DNA of 64,000 nucleotides from positions 34,497,047-34,561,046 of the forward strand of contig NC_061510.1 in NCBI RefSeq assembly GCF_022539505.1, in the 5' to 3' direction. The position numbers and the translations under genes are program-made. A model generated the notes under the pieces. It worked only from the letters and a program-made list of their open reading frames with translations. It made no database searches and was not told the DNA's origin. Positions 45,057 through 56,110 of this stretch are shown piece after piece. Positions within the stretch are counted from its first letter, which is position 1; every line of letters begins with the position of its first letter. This stretch comes from Lolium rigidum. Lineage: Eukaryota > Streptophyta > Magnoliopsida > Poales > Poaceae.

Positions 45057-46513
45057 TTAGAGCATCTCGAGCCGCGTCCCCCAAACGGCGCTAGATCAAG
45101 CGTTTGGGGGACGCGTTTTCTTCGTGCCACGTTTGGGGGACGTCGCTCCCCAGCCGCGTCCCCCAAAGGCAGCCCCCAAACTTGTTTTTTATACAGTATT
45201 CGAAAACACAACTATTTTATTAAACATAGCATACAAATAAATATGTTTGCTAATTTTTAAAAATTAAAATACAACAAACAATAAAACAACTCAACAAATA
45301 TAATTAGTGAGGCTAGATCAAAGCGCCGCGGCATTTGATGATAACCCTTTGACCCTCCACATATTCTCAACGAAATCATTTTGAAGTTTCTCGTGGATAT
45401 TGCTGTCACCGATCTCTACGTGCATGGCGAGGAAATCAGCAAAATCTGCAGGCACCTCATGATAAACCTCGACAAGAGGGCTCTGACACTCATAGGGACC
45501 AACATGTCTCCTGACCTGATTCTTGCGGTCATCCTCGATGATCATGTTGTGCATGATCGCACAAGACTGCATCACCTCCCACATTTGGTCGTGAGACCAT
45601 CTTAGATCAGGGTACCGAACAATAGCAAATTGAGCTTGAAGCACACCAAATGCCCGCTCGACATCCTTACTGCAAGCCTCCTGTGGCGAAGCAAAGTGGT
45701 AATTCTTCTGACCTGATGGAGCCATGATTGTTTTGAGAAAAGTTGCCCATTTTGGATATATACCATTGGCTAGATAATAGCCTTTGGTATATTGGTGGCC
45801 ACTAATCTCATAGTTGCATGGTGGAGCATGACCTTCCACTAGTGTTCTGAACTCCGGAGACCTCTGCAACACGTTGATGGATGTCATTTTGTGATCTCAC
45901 CATGCCAAAGAAAGAATGCCAAATCCGCAGGTCATAATCTTCCACAGCTTCAAACACCACACTGCAATATCCATGACGCCATTTGTATATACCTTGCCAA
46001 GCAAACCGATAGTTTTTCCATGACCAGTGCATGCAACCGATGCTTCCAGCATCCCATGGAATCCTCTCGCGGCATTTTATGCTATGATCCTTTCAGTCTC
46101 TTCTTGTAATTTGCCAAAATTTCCCACCACAGCTCGACAAAACTTGTAAATGAACTCAATGGCAGTAGACTCACTCATGCGAAGGTAGTCATCATGTGTA
46201 TCGGCAGGTGCTCCGTATGCAAGCATCCTCATGGCGGTGGTGCATTTCTGAATCAACGAGAACCCGACAATTCCAACAATGTCGTGCTTCACTTGAAGTG
46301 GGGGTCGAACTCTCGAACGCCGTGGAGGATATTCATGAACAAACCCTTTCTGATCCTATACCGCCGCCAATTTTTTTTTTTTTGAACCTTGAACAGTAGG
46401 AAAGGCTCCTACTGTTTTAATATATTAACAAAGGGGTCAAAGGACCCAGTAGTTACATCTGTTACACAGGGAAGTTCAGAAGGGAATACAGGGGAGTACA
46501 GAGGGGTGTATAA

Positions 46514-49500
46514 CTAGAGAGTAGCTATCAGGTTGCTAATAAATGGATGCAAATCCGTTTTTGTTCTATGCTCCAACAAGGCAAAGTCTTGCTTAAATCG
46601 TCTAGTCCAGGATTCAATATCTGGATTGATGCCTTCAAACAATTTCCTGTTTCTCTCCTTCCATATGCTCCAGGAGGCAACAATCACTATTTCCATGTAT
46701 AAAGGTTTATGCCAATGTGCGCGTCCTTGCTCTATAGTCTCCAGTCTATCTTTATCTTGTATCCAATTCATATGCAGCTTATTCCAGCAAGCTTTACTGA
46801 ATTCACAGTGGAATAGCATATGCTCAATTGTTTCTTCAGGTGGGGAGGAGCACATTAGGCAGTCATATGAGGAATTCAGTATGTAGTTTCTTCTTCTCAG
46901 CATATTTCTGGTATTCAGTCTATCTACCAACACAAGCCACCAGAAAAATTTGAGCTTGGGGGTACATTTGGATTTCCATAACCAAGAGAAAGCAATATGT
47001 GCAGTACACTCCCTGAAGCAAAATTTATAATAAGCCCTGGAGGAATATTCCGCAGCACCCCATTCATAAGTCCAAGAATCATGTGTATCATTTGCAAAAT
47101 CAATGTAGGATGATAAAGCTTGTAAGGTTCGAATTTCATCAAGTGCTTGTGGAGTCAGAGGCAGATAAAAGTTCTGTGACAACTGTGTAGAAGTTAGGAA
47201 ATCTCTGACTGATATATCTTCATTCTTGGTGAAGGAGTAAGCTCTCGGGAATTCTTCTGAGTTTATATCTTGTAGCCATTTATCCTTCCAAAATAGTGTA
47301 TTTCTCCCATCATTGATATTGCTCATGGATATTCCTCTAAAAATGGGTGATAGATTGAAGACAGTGCGCCACCAGTTTGATCCACATGGGGCCATGTTAT
47401 GAGGTACTCTCCCAGTATAATAAGTATTCCACAGTAAGTGAACCCAGGGGGTATCCATTTTGTTATAGAACTTGTGAAGATATTTGAGGAGGAGCCCTTC
47501 ATTCTGTATTTTGAGATTCAGAATACCAAGTCCCCCTTTATCCTTTGGTTTGCAGACCATGTCCTAGGCAGCTAGTGAGTTACACTTCTCACCATCATCT
47601 GTTTTCTTATTCCAAAGGCAATGTCTTCTTATTTTCTCCACATGTTCTAGAATTTTTGGGTTTAGTTGAATGGAACACATGGTAAAGTTTGCAATAGAGG
47701 TCAATAGGGAATTAACCACTGTGACTCTTCCACTATAGCTCATCATTAAAAATGTTGCAGAAACTCTTCTCTCAATTCTATCCACCAGGGGCATCAGATC
47801 TTGGACAGATGGTTTAGTTGTGCCTAAGGGCAATCCTAAATAAGTGAAAGGCATTGAGGCTATAGTGCACCCTAGAAGGCCAGCAAATGAATTTGCCTGT
47901 TGTGTGGAAAGATTAATTGGTATAAGAGAAGACTTATGGAAATTAATGTGTAGTCCAGTGGAGGCTGCATATTTTTGCAGAATATCTTTCATAATCATAA
48001 CCTGAGTGGTGCATGCTTTCATGATTATAAGTGTGTCATCAGCATATTGGACCACAGGAAAATCCATTTGGTATGCAGTGGAGAAGGGAGCCTGAAGTAT
48101 TCCATCTCTGAAAGATTTATTAATAGCAGATTGTAGTAGATCTGCTGCAAGCACAAAGAGGAGAGGTGACAGAGGGTCTCCTTGTCTGACACCACATTTG
48201 CAAAAGAATTGCCTCCCAGGTACTCCATTAAGTAGTACAGCAGATTTACCAGTACCAAATATAGCTTGTATCCAGGTTATCCATTTCTCATCAAAACCCA
48301 TTTGCTTCATAATCTTTATCATGGCACTGTGATCAATAGTATCAAAAGCCTTGGCAAAATCTAGTTTAATAAGAAGGATTTCTTGATTAGATTTTTCACA
48401 TTGATATAAAAACTCAAATGCCCAGGCTAGGCAATCCTGGATAGTTCTTCCCTTCAGAAATCCATATTGATTTTTGTGGATAATTTTAAGGACAATTCTC
48501 TGCAACCTATTTGCCAGCAATTTGGTAATAATTTTTAGCACACAATTCAGCAGAGTGATTGGCCTATAGTCATTAACTCCCTCTGGATTAGATATTTTTG
48601 GAATGAGTGTAATATAACCCATGTTAATACTCTCAAGGTCCAACTTCCCTTCATAGAAACTGAAGCATAAAGCATATATGTCCTCTTTGATGATAGGCCA
48701 ACACTTTTTCAGGAAGAGTCCATTAAATCCATCAGGTCCTGGTGCTTTATCCACTGGCATGAATTTTATAACATCATCTATTTCTTGTGTAGAGAAAGGA
48801 GTAGACAAATCTTCTAGACCAGGAATAGGTGTAATCAAGGATGGCAGATCAAATTCCATTTGAGGTGAGGAGCAAGAGCCAAGTCTTTCTTTATATGTTT
48901 GAAAAAGGACTTCCTCTTTGTCCTTATGTTCAGTGACAATATTTCCATTAGGCAGTACAAATGAAGCCACATAATTCCTACTGTGTCTCTCAGTAGCAAT
49001 TACCTGGAAAAATTTAGAGTTTTCATCTCCAAATTTAGTCCATCTAATAGTGCATCTTTTCTTCCAGTAGTCATGCTGATAGGATAGCAATCTAGACAGG
49101 TGTATTTTTAGAATTTTCCTGAAGTTTCTTTCTGGAATAGACAGAGTTCTAACTTCCTCCATTTTATCTATTTCTGCTATGGCTTGGTTGCAATTTTCTA
49201 TACAGATAGAGAGTTTGGATATAGATTTGCTCCAATGCTTTAGATCATATATGAGCCTTTTGAACTTGGCATTAAGTGTAGCTGCACTATTCTTTTTATA
49301 TATAGGTTTATTCTAGCTATCAGCAACTATTTGTTGGAAACCAGGATGAGCTGCCCAAAAAATTTCAAATCTGAAGATTTTGCTACCAGGAATTTTGGTC
49401 TCAATGGAAATTGTGCATGGAGTGTGGTCAGATGTTGGTTTACCCTGGATCATAACAGTGGTAGCAGGATATTGGGAAGTCCAATGTGGGGAGGTAAAAA

Positions 49501-50116
49501 ACCAGTCCAGTTGCTCAAGTAGAGGATCATCTTGCATGTTGCTCCAAGTATATTTCCTCCCTTTGAGTGGGAGCTCAGTGAGATTTTGGGCACGGATGAT
49601 ATCATTAAAAGTAAGAATATCATTGACATTTCCTCCAGGTTTATTTCTGTTACTTGGAGATCTAATAAAATTAAAATCCCCAACAATGAGCCAATCTTCA
49701 TCACTAGGAATATTTAGATCATAAAACCATTGAACAAAATTGTCTCTGTGTTCCCCATGGCAAGGTCCATAAATATTAATTAAGGTCCAAGACCTGGAGG
49801 ACTGTGTGGAAGTAAAATATACTGACAGTGCATAAGGTTCACAATGCATAACAATCCCAGAAAATATAGCACTTTTCCATATGACAATTAGTCCCCCAGA
49901 TGCCCCAACAGAAGGAACATAGACAAACTCATCAAAGCATGAAGGACAACAAGATTTGATAAATTTCAAGTCAAAATGCTCCTTTTTTGTTTCTTGTAGA
50001 CAGATAACATCACAACCACTAAGTTTTATAGCATTCATAAGAGCAAGTTGCTTGGATTTTGCATTCAGTCCACGAATATTCCAGCAGAGTACAATCCATT
50101 TTTTCAGGAAATTCAT
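46514..50116 (-). pseudogene. LINE-2 ORF2: endonuclease, reverse transcriptase, zf-RVT
   Basis: One frame of 1200 codons starts MNFLKKWIVLCWNIRGLN at 50116. Endonuclease marks are LQETKKEH, VGDFNFIR and SDHTPC. Reverse transcriptase marks are KAPGPDGFNGLFLKKCW, FLKGRTIQD, KLDFAKAFDTIDH, GVRQGDPLSPLLF and QYADDTLIIM. The C-terminal finger has CLMCSSPPEETIEHMLFHC. Two TAG stops interrupt it, at 49313-49315 (after VADS) and 47564-47566 (after SLAA, where related LINEs have Trp). Otherwise it is collinear. No RNase H domain. Confidence 0.88.
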
Positions 50117-50153
50117 AGTTATTACAAAATATGATAATAAAAACTAACACTGC

Positions 50154-53100
50154 CTAAACAGTGTCAGCATTGCTTGCCACCAGTGCAGTATTCTGATCAT
50201 CTGGGATTGGAGCAAGCAGCCTCCCTTCATCAAGTTCTTCTGGAGGAACACCACATAGATTGACACCAATTGCTTGGAGGACCGGGATGGGAGTAGCAGC
50301 TGTTACTGATGGATTTTTCTGTAAAATAACAGTCTTGGGCAGCTTTTTAGGCTTCTGAATCTTCTGTTGCACAGCTGGAACTTTCCTCTGTTTTACCTTA
50401 GATTTAGTAGCTTTTGCTTCAGAAAGATTCTTATGATTGAACCCATCATATTTGTTGCTTCTAGAGCTTCTCCTAACCTGTGAGGTGCATTCAGGTTCAG
50501 TCAAGAGCTTCCCTTTTCCCTTGGTATCCAGAGGGAGAGAAACATCAGAACATTCTTCAGAGGTGGCAGACTCAGCCATAGGATAGTCAATCATCATGTG
50601 TGTAGCTGTAGAAGATTCCTTACTGAAATTTTCCCTTCTAGCCTGTAGCAGATAGAATTCACCCAGTAATTCATAAAGCATAACTGAATCCATCTTTATC
50701 TTGAAGGAAATATGATGTGTGTTATCTAGTGACACAGAAGGAGCCAGAGCAGAGGACATAGCAGCTTTGGCCAGGCAAACCTTGGCCCAAATTTCAGCAG
50801 ATAGAGCCTCAAAAGACCCATAATCAAAACTGAGAAAATTCATCTGTTGCACAGGAGACATATCCATCATGACAATGTCTTGTGAGCTGGTGCTAGAGGT
50901 AGGAGAGTCCACCATTTCAGTCCAGGCTTGAAGAGGGCTATCAGTCACATTATTGGCAGGAGGGGGTAAACCAGCTTCAAAAGGAACACGTTGTTCTGCA
51001 AGCATTGCTTGGAAATTGAAAAGAGGTGGTGCTTCCTGTATGTCTTCATGAGCATGTACCATAGCTGCTTGTTCATTCAGATGTTGCTCTACTGCATTAT
51101 TATTCACTACCACTTGCTGCACATGTTGATGGAAATGCTGATGGCCATGGTTATTGCCTCCACCCTGATGCTGTTGTTGATTCTGCTGTAACCATAAAGC
51201 AAGCTGATGTTGATAAATGTTTTCAGCTGTAGGATCAGGTCCATACAAAGGATGTGGGTTGTTGGAGGGTGGATCTTCAGGAGGAGGGGGAACAGCAGCC
51301 TCATGGGCATTCCAGTCAGTACTTCTTAACATAATCACAGGCACAGTCCAACTTCTTCTAGCACCACCAAGCTGATGTATCACTAAAGTTTTTGGAACAA
51401 ACTTGGGGTCAACAATAGCAGCTCTAACAAGGACAAATTTATTGTTTCCACGAGGGTTCTGCCAGATGGACATGAGGCCAAAGTCCTCCACAGCACTGCT
51501 AATAACTTGTGTTGTTTGATAGTTCAGAGGGAAGCCAAGATATAAAAACCAAGTTTCTCTACCAAAAGTAGTTAGGCGCATATTCTTGGCTTCATCATGC
51601 TTGACAAAAGTGATGGTTGTGATATCATCTAGTTCAAAGGTGAGGCCAGATACTCAATCAGCAGTAAGAGTATCTCTGAAAGTATACACTCCCATACCAA
51701 ATGGATGATCATCAAAATAACGGACTATATGACCAGCCTCAACCAGCATGTCCCTAACATCTTCACGCATTTGTTCTCGGAGGTGAATAGGGATGAATCT
51801 ATTGGTCTCGGCAATCAAGACTCTGTCATTTTGCAGAGGTGCGATGGCAGAGACAACCAGATCTGTTCGTACCTTACGGTCAGGTGGCCCTTGATCGATC
51901 GTCATGCCTTCAGGGAGAAAGGCCAGTGGATTGACCGGGAAGGTCGCCATTGCTTCAGCTTCGGTGATGAGCAGAGGTTGAGAATCGCCAGGCGGGGGTG
52001 GTGAGGTGGGAACAAGGTCAGGGCGAGGAGGTGAAACGGCAGTGTATGCTGTAGTAGAAAGAACCGAATCGTCACTTTCCTTTTTCCGTTTAGGGACCCA
52101 TACCTTTTTGGTAGTAATAGAAAATTGTGTCCGAGAAACTTGGGCATTCTTAATTCGCCAGATTTGTTTCTTTGGATAGCAAGAAAAACCCTTAGAAATC
52201 TGAGAGCCCTTCTTCTGTTGCCTCCGCGACATGTCTTGTTGGGCTTTATTCAGACAAGGGGAACATGTGTGGCCCAATTGCTGGCACATAGAGCAAACCC
52301 CTGGGCAGTTGGGCTGAAGATGGTCCTTGAGCCCACAAACATAACATCTACCAATAAATTCAAACGAAATATCCTTGGGCGGGAGAAGAGGCAAATTAAG
52401 CATGTCCATGATTTCCTCCTTACAATACCCTGCCTGACGTAAATCCTCCATAATTTCAAGGGTTTGAATAGGTAACCGAGCACATAAAATCCGAGCACAA
52501 TTAGAGCCAATAAAAGTCTTCGTCAAAATGACATTACTTTCCTTGTTGAGGTCAACTCGACTAGGAAAGCTTCCAAAACTTATCAGATTCGGATCCAACA
52601 GTGATGAAGGAGAAGATGAATCAGATGAACTTGGAAGTGAAGAACGTTGAGGTGCAGCAGCATTAGGCCTAGCCGTAAGCTTATTGAAACCGAACTTGGC
52701 AAGCTCTTTAGCAGAGGAATGAGGATCACGTGCTGCACTAGAAACTAGAACATGCAATGATGGTTTGAAGCGAGTGGGACTACGTTGTGCCACCTCTAAA
52801 TTATGAGAATTGGAAGACCATGAATTCCCATTATTGAAATGAAGACCAGAGGTGTCTCCCCTATACAGAGAGAAATGGCAAATAAAATCCGGCCACACAC
52901 GATCCTTCAAGCCATAGATGAAGTGCCCAACCTTATTTGAGAAAACTGAGAATCTGAAGCGTCGATCACTTAATTTGTAAACCCTTAGGTTGGAACCAAT
53001 CCCTCCAATGCAACATTGCAGTGCAAGGCCAACTGATTCTTCAGACAAGAGGAAAGAAGCCGAGGAGAAGGAGACCACCAAGAAAAATTCTTTCGCCAGA

Positions 53101-53198
53101 GGAGAGGGAGAAAAATGGACAGGACATCCAAAACGACGACGCACCTGGTCGGCCACGGCTTGGCCGGGAGAGAAATCCCAATGGAGAAGAGCATCCAT
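50154..53198 (-). pseudogene. LINE-2 ORF1 with two CCHC zinc knuckles, one internal stop
   Basis: One frame of 1015 codons starts MDALLHWDFSPGQAV at 53198 and is interrupted only by TGA at 51654-51656. Order: an N-terminal globular domain (about residues 20-120), a Ser-rich linker, two knuckles of Cys-x2-Cys-x4-His-x4-Cys (CYVCGLKDHLQPNC and CSMCQQLGHTCSPC, about 283-313), a second conserved domain (RETWFLYLGFPL to SWTVPVIML), then a His/Gln-rich region and a basic C-terminus. The layout fits plant LINE ORF1 RNA-binding proteins with DUF4283-type folds. Confidence 0.8.
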
Positions 53199-53590
53199 GA
53201 TCTAGAGGTGGAGATCGCCATGGCTAGGTGGAGGAGGGAGGAGGGAGGTGGAGATCGCCATTCGGAACCGTTGAACTTGTTGTTGTACTACCAAGATTCT
53301 CAAATAGGCATAAAAATCAAAAAATACCGCCGCCAAAAATTGTCGGCATGTGTTGCTTCATTTGCGAAGTAATCGGTGTGCATCATGGTATGCCCCTCCA
53401 TCCTCTGTCGGGGCTTCGACTTCTTTCTTCCCGCCTTTGAACCTCCGCGGCGCGGCCTCTTCCGCTTCTCCGCCTCGGCGTCAAGCATGTTCTGAAGGGA
53501 CATGATGATCGATAAATGCTCCCGAATGTCGTCGTCGAAGGCTTGCTCTTCCTCCAACAGTCGGACAATCATCTCGTCGTCACCATCCAT

Positions 53591-54103
53591 GTCTGAAGCA
53601 AAATAAATGGTTAAAATTCAGCCGCGGTAGAGGAGGCAATGAATGGCGACCTACAGCGCCTACCAGACAAGGCATCGAACATCTTCTGTGTGCGGAGGTG
53701 GGGCGGATTTGTCGGCGCGTTCTGGGACGCGTTAGTGAAGCGGCGGTGGCGAAAAGAACGGCGAGGGAGCCAGCCATCACGACGGTGCCCGACTCAGAAG
53801 AAATTTGCCATCGAGACGGCCGGCAAATCGAGCGACGGCTGAAGGGTGGGAGGCGCGACGAGAAATAAAAGGCGGGAAGGGTTCGTTCTGAATGTGGTCG
53901 TCGACAGGTGGGAGCCCGCCTCGCTCTTCTGGCGTGCCCGGAGCGTCCCCTGTGGACCGGGGACGGGCTCGGGACGCCAGCCACCGTATTGAACCACGTC
54001 GGGTGGAAAGGGCCTTTGGGGCGTGCGACTGGAAACGGAAAAAATGCTCGACCCGCCCTAAAAACCTTTAGAAATGCTTTGTGAGACGCGGCTGGAGATG
54101 CTC
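53591..54103 (-). other. 5' leader and subterminal region of the Harbinger element
   Basis: GC-rich DNA lies between the transposase start and the right terminal repeat. It shares phrases (GTCCCCTGTGGACCGGGGAC, GACGGGCTCGGGACGCC) with 62450-62485 in the B3-carrying element. Open frames here are probably not coding. Confidence 0.5.
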
Positions 54104-54106
54104 TTA

Positions 54107-55948
54107 GAATGAGTTGATGCGGATGGCTCGATCTGTTCTACATCGGATTTATGATAGAGGTTTATGTGTCCAATATCAAGGGTGTGTCTAAGTCTTAGTT
54201 GACTGATACTTAACTTATGTCTCAGCGTGTTTCGATATGGGCCTAAACAAAGCACAAACAACAACAAACACGAATCTTCAAGAAAAACAAAATTCAATGA
54301 TGAAGCAATTCCGTGACTGAGATATAAACTGCTGAACCTTGGCAATTCTGCGATATCTATGCGAACTAAAACAATTGCATGTGGATCCGATGATCCCGGT
54401 CTGTCTCTCGCTACGGCTTGAGACCAATGTAGTACTGCATACTGCGTACGGGTACAAACAAACCCAGCGATGTTTCTCGTACGGAAGCGGAGTAGGAACG
54501 TACGCCGTATGAACACTCGCCAGACGCCAGTCGACATCGTGTCTTGGATCTTCTACACCTCGTCACCTGCATAAGTGCATACATTGCCTTTTGCTTCTGA
54601 TGAACAGACAACGGTCGCTAACAAAAGGACGCGCTTACCGGCTACATTCGCGCGGCACGGCTTGAGCCCAAACGGTCCAGCCCAAAAGAGGTTCTTTGAC
54701 ACTAACTCGCAATACTTTTCCCCCTGTCACGCTCTTTGTTGGTCACAGAAGATAATCAGCATGCTTTCCATCAAGTCCACACGGTACAACGACTTATCCT
54801 TCTTTAATCGTAACAGCAAACCTTTGTTTAGCTATATAGATCACTTTAGCCAATCTCCCGTTGTGCTGCTGCAGATCACTTTAGCTAGATTAGCTTTACA
54901 GTACGAGTAGTAGTAGATTACTGGCACATCACCATGGAATTTGGTTTGGTGAGATACGGGGAATGGGGGCTGAGAATATCGGAGATCCCCTCCCCCTGCT
55001 TTTGATTCCCGATCTTTGACCTCTACATGCAAGCGTATGATGTGGCTGTCTCTGTTTGTTGCTGCCCTGGCTGCAGGTGCATGGCCTCTGAATCCGACTG
55101 AAAGGAGATTTTCAGGGAGTAGGACGGGCAACTCACGGCGAATGACGGTGGGAAAAAGTTACTGTGGTCAAAGTATCATTATGCCTTGAATAAGCCTATC
55201 GAAAGCAGAGCAACCGATCGTAGGTTTTTTCACACAACAGTGCGTGCTGCTAGATACTACTCCACCACACCACAACGGTATGAACTGTGTTAAAGTTTGG
55301 TTCTAGCGGAAACAGAGGCGTGCCCTGCTTCTGGAGCACCTCTTTCCATGGATTTGCAAAGCGCTTCAGTGATCTGCGAGTGCTTAACGTGCCTTTGCAT
55401 AGTATTAAAACTCACTTCAGTACTCTACTACGGAATAACTTGCTCGCCCGGTCTCCAACTCCAGTACTGCTCAACAAAAGCTTTTCTTTTCCCTCCAAGC
55501 GGGCGCCCCTTTTACCAGTCATGCACGTAGTCGTAGGCCTTTGACGCAAAGTGAGAAAAAACAGGACGCGAAAGCACGAAACTTCCTCTCACTTTGATGG
55601 CCCCCTTACCTCTTTGGACGACTGCTTAGCGAGCAGGTGCAAACTGTGGGAGCACCTTTACCTTTAGCCCACCATGGCCGATCCTCCTCGAAATGGTAGG
55701 ATGCAGGCCCGTCCTTTCGTGGTTTTCCCCAATAATCTCTTCCTTTCCGGTGCCTGCGTGCAGGCATGGCGGTATGGTGGTACCTCCACCTCCTCCTTTC
55801 CTTTTACATGTAACGGATGCAGGGGACCTTTTCCGCAACTTTGACTGCTAGTAAGAGTAAATTACTTGGACCTTTTTAAATCTATATGATACACATATAT
55901 TTCTTCACATCCAGATGTTACTGTGAGATTAGTCATAGACAATGTCTT
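54107..55948. other. Unassigned intergenic sequence
   Basis: Composition is mixed and there is no long open frame, recognised domain or terminal repeat. It may be original single-copy DNA flanking the Harbinger target site. Confidence 0.4.
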
Positions 55949-56110
55949 CAGTCTTTTTTTGACCGGGCTACGGCGGGCTTATGCCAGCCTGAACAACTTT
56001 ATACGTAGAAACCAAGAACCTGGGATCATTACAAAAGTTTTGGAGGGAAAAGAGAAAACGGGGGCCTATAGGAGTTCAAGGCGGATCAAACCTATTACAC
56101 CAATTATTAA

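Larger units (their letters stand above)
46371..53324 (-). mobile_element. LINE-2, nearly intact, 6954 bp, 13-bp TSD
   Basis: Minus orientation. A 13-base oligo(T) at 46371-46383 is the A tail of the minus strand. The duplication ATACCGCCGCCAA is perfect (46358-46370 and 53325-53337). It carries a 5' leader of about 126 bp, ORF1, a 37-bp spacer, ORF2 and a 3' UTR of about 130 bp. It appears full length, with three in-frame stop codons and no frameshift. Confidence 0.92.
45318..53590 (-). pseudogene. Harbinger transposase, split by LINE-2 and frameshifted
   Basis: The N-terminus (53590-53325) has MDGDDEMIVRLLEEEQAFDD, an acidic helix, a Lys/Arg-rich stretch, and HTDYFANEATHADNFWRRY. LINE-2 then intervenes. 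The rest (46357-45318) continues RIRKGLFMNILHGVREFD, RMLAYGAPADTHDDYL, FAWQGIYKW, GYYLANGIYPKWATFLKTI and VERAFGVLQAQFAIVR. The expected first catalytic Asp (GSIDCMHW) is Gly in this copy, and several frameshifts lie between 46295 and 45850. The last 190 codons (45887-45318) are uninterrupted. The protein would cut and paste Harbinger elements with TWA targets. Confidence 0.8.
45060..54103 (-). mobile_element. Harbinger element, TSD TTA, with LINE-2 inserted
   Basis: The left end is GAGCATCTCGAGCCGCG and the right end, reverse-complemented, is GAGCATCTCCAGCCGCG. TTA flanks both (45057-45059 and 54104-54106). Without LINE-2 it is about 2.1 kb. It holds one transposase gene on the minus strand, decayed. 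Its right subterminal GC-rich segment (about 53880-54060) is shared with the B3-carrying element at 61177-62611, so both belong to one family. Confidence 0.85.
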
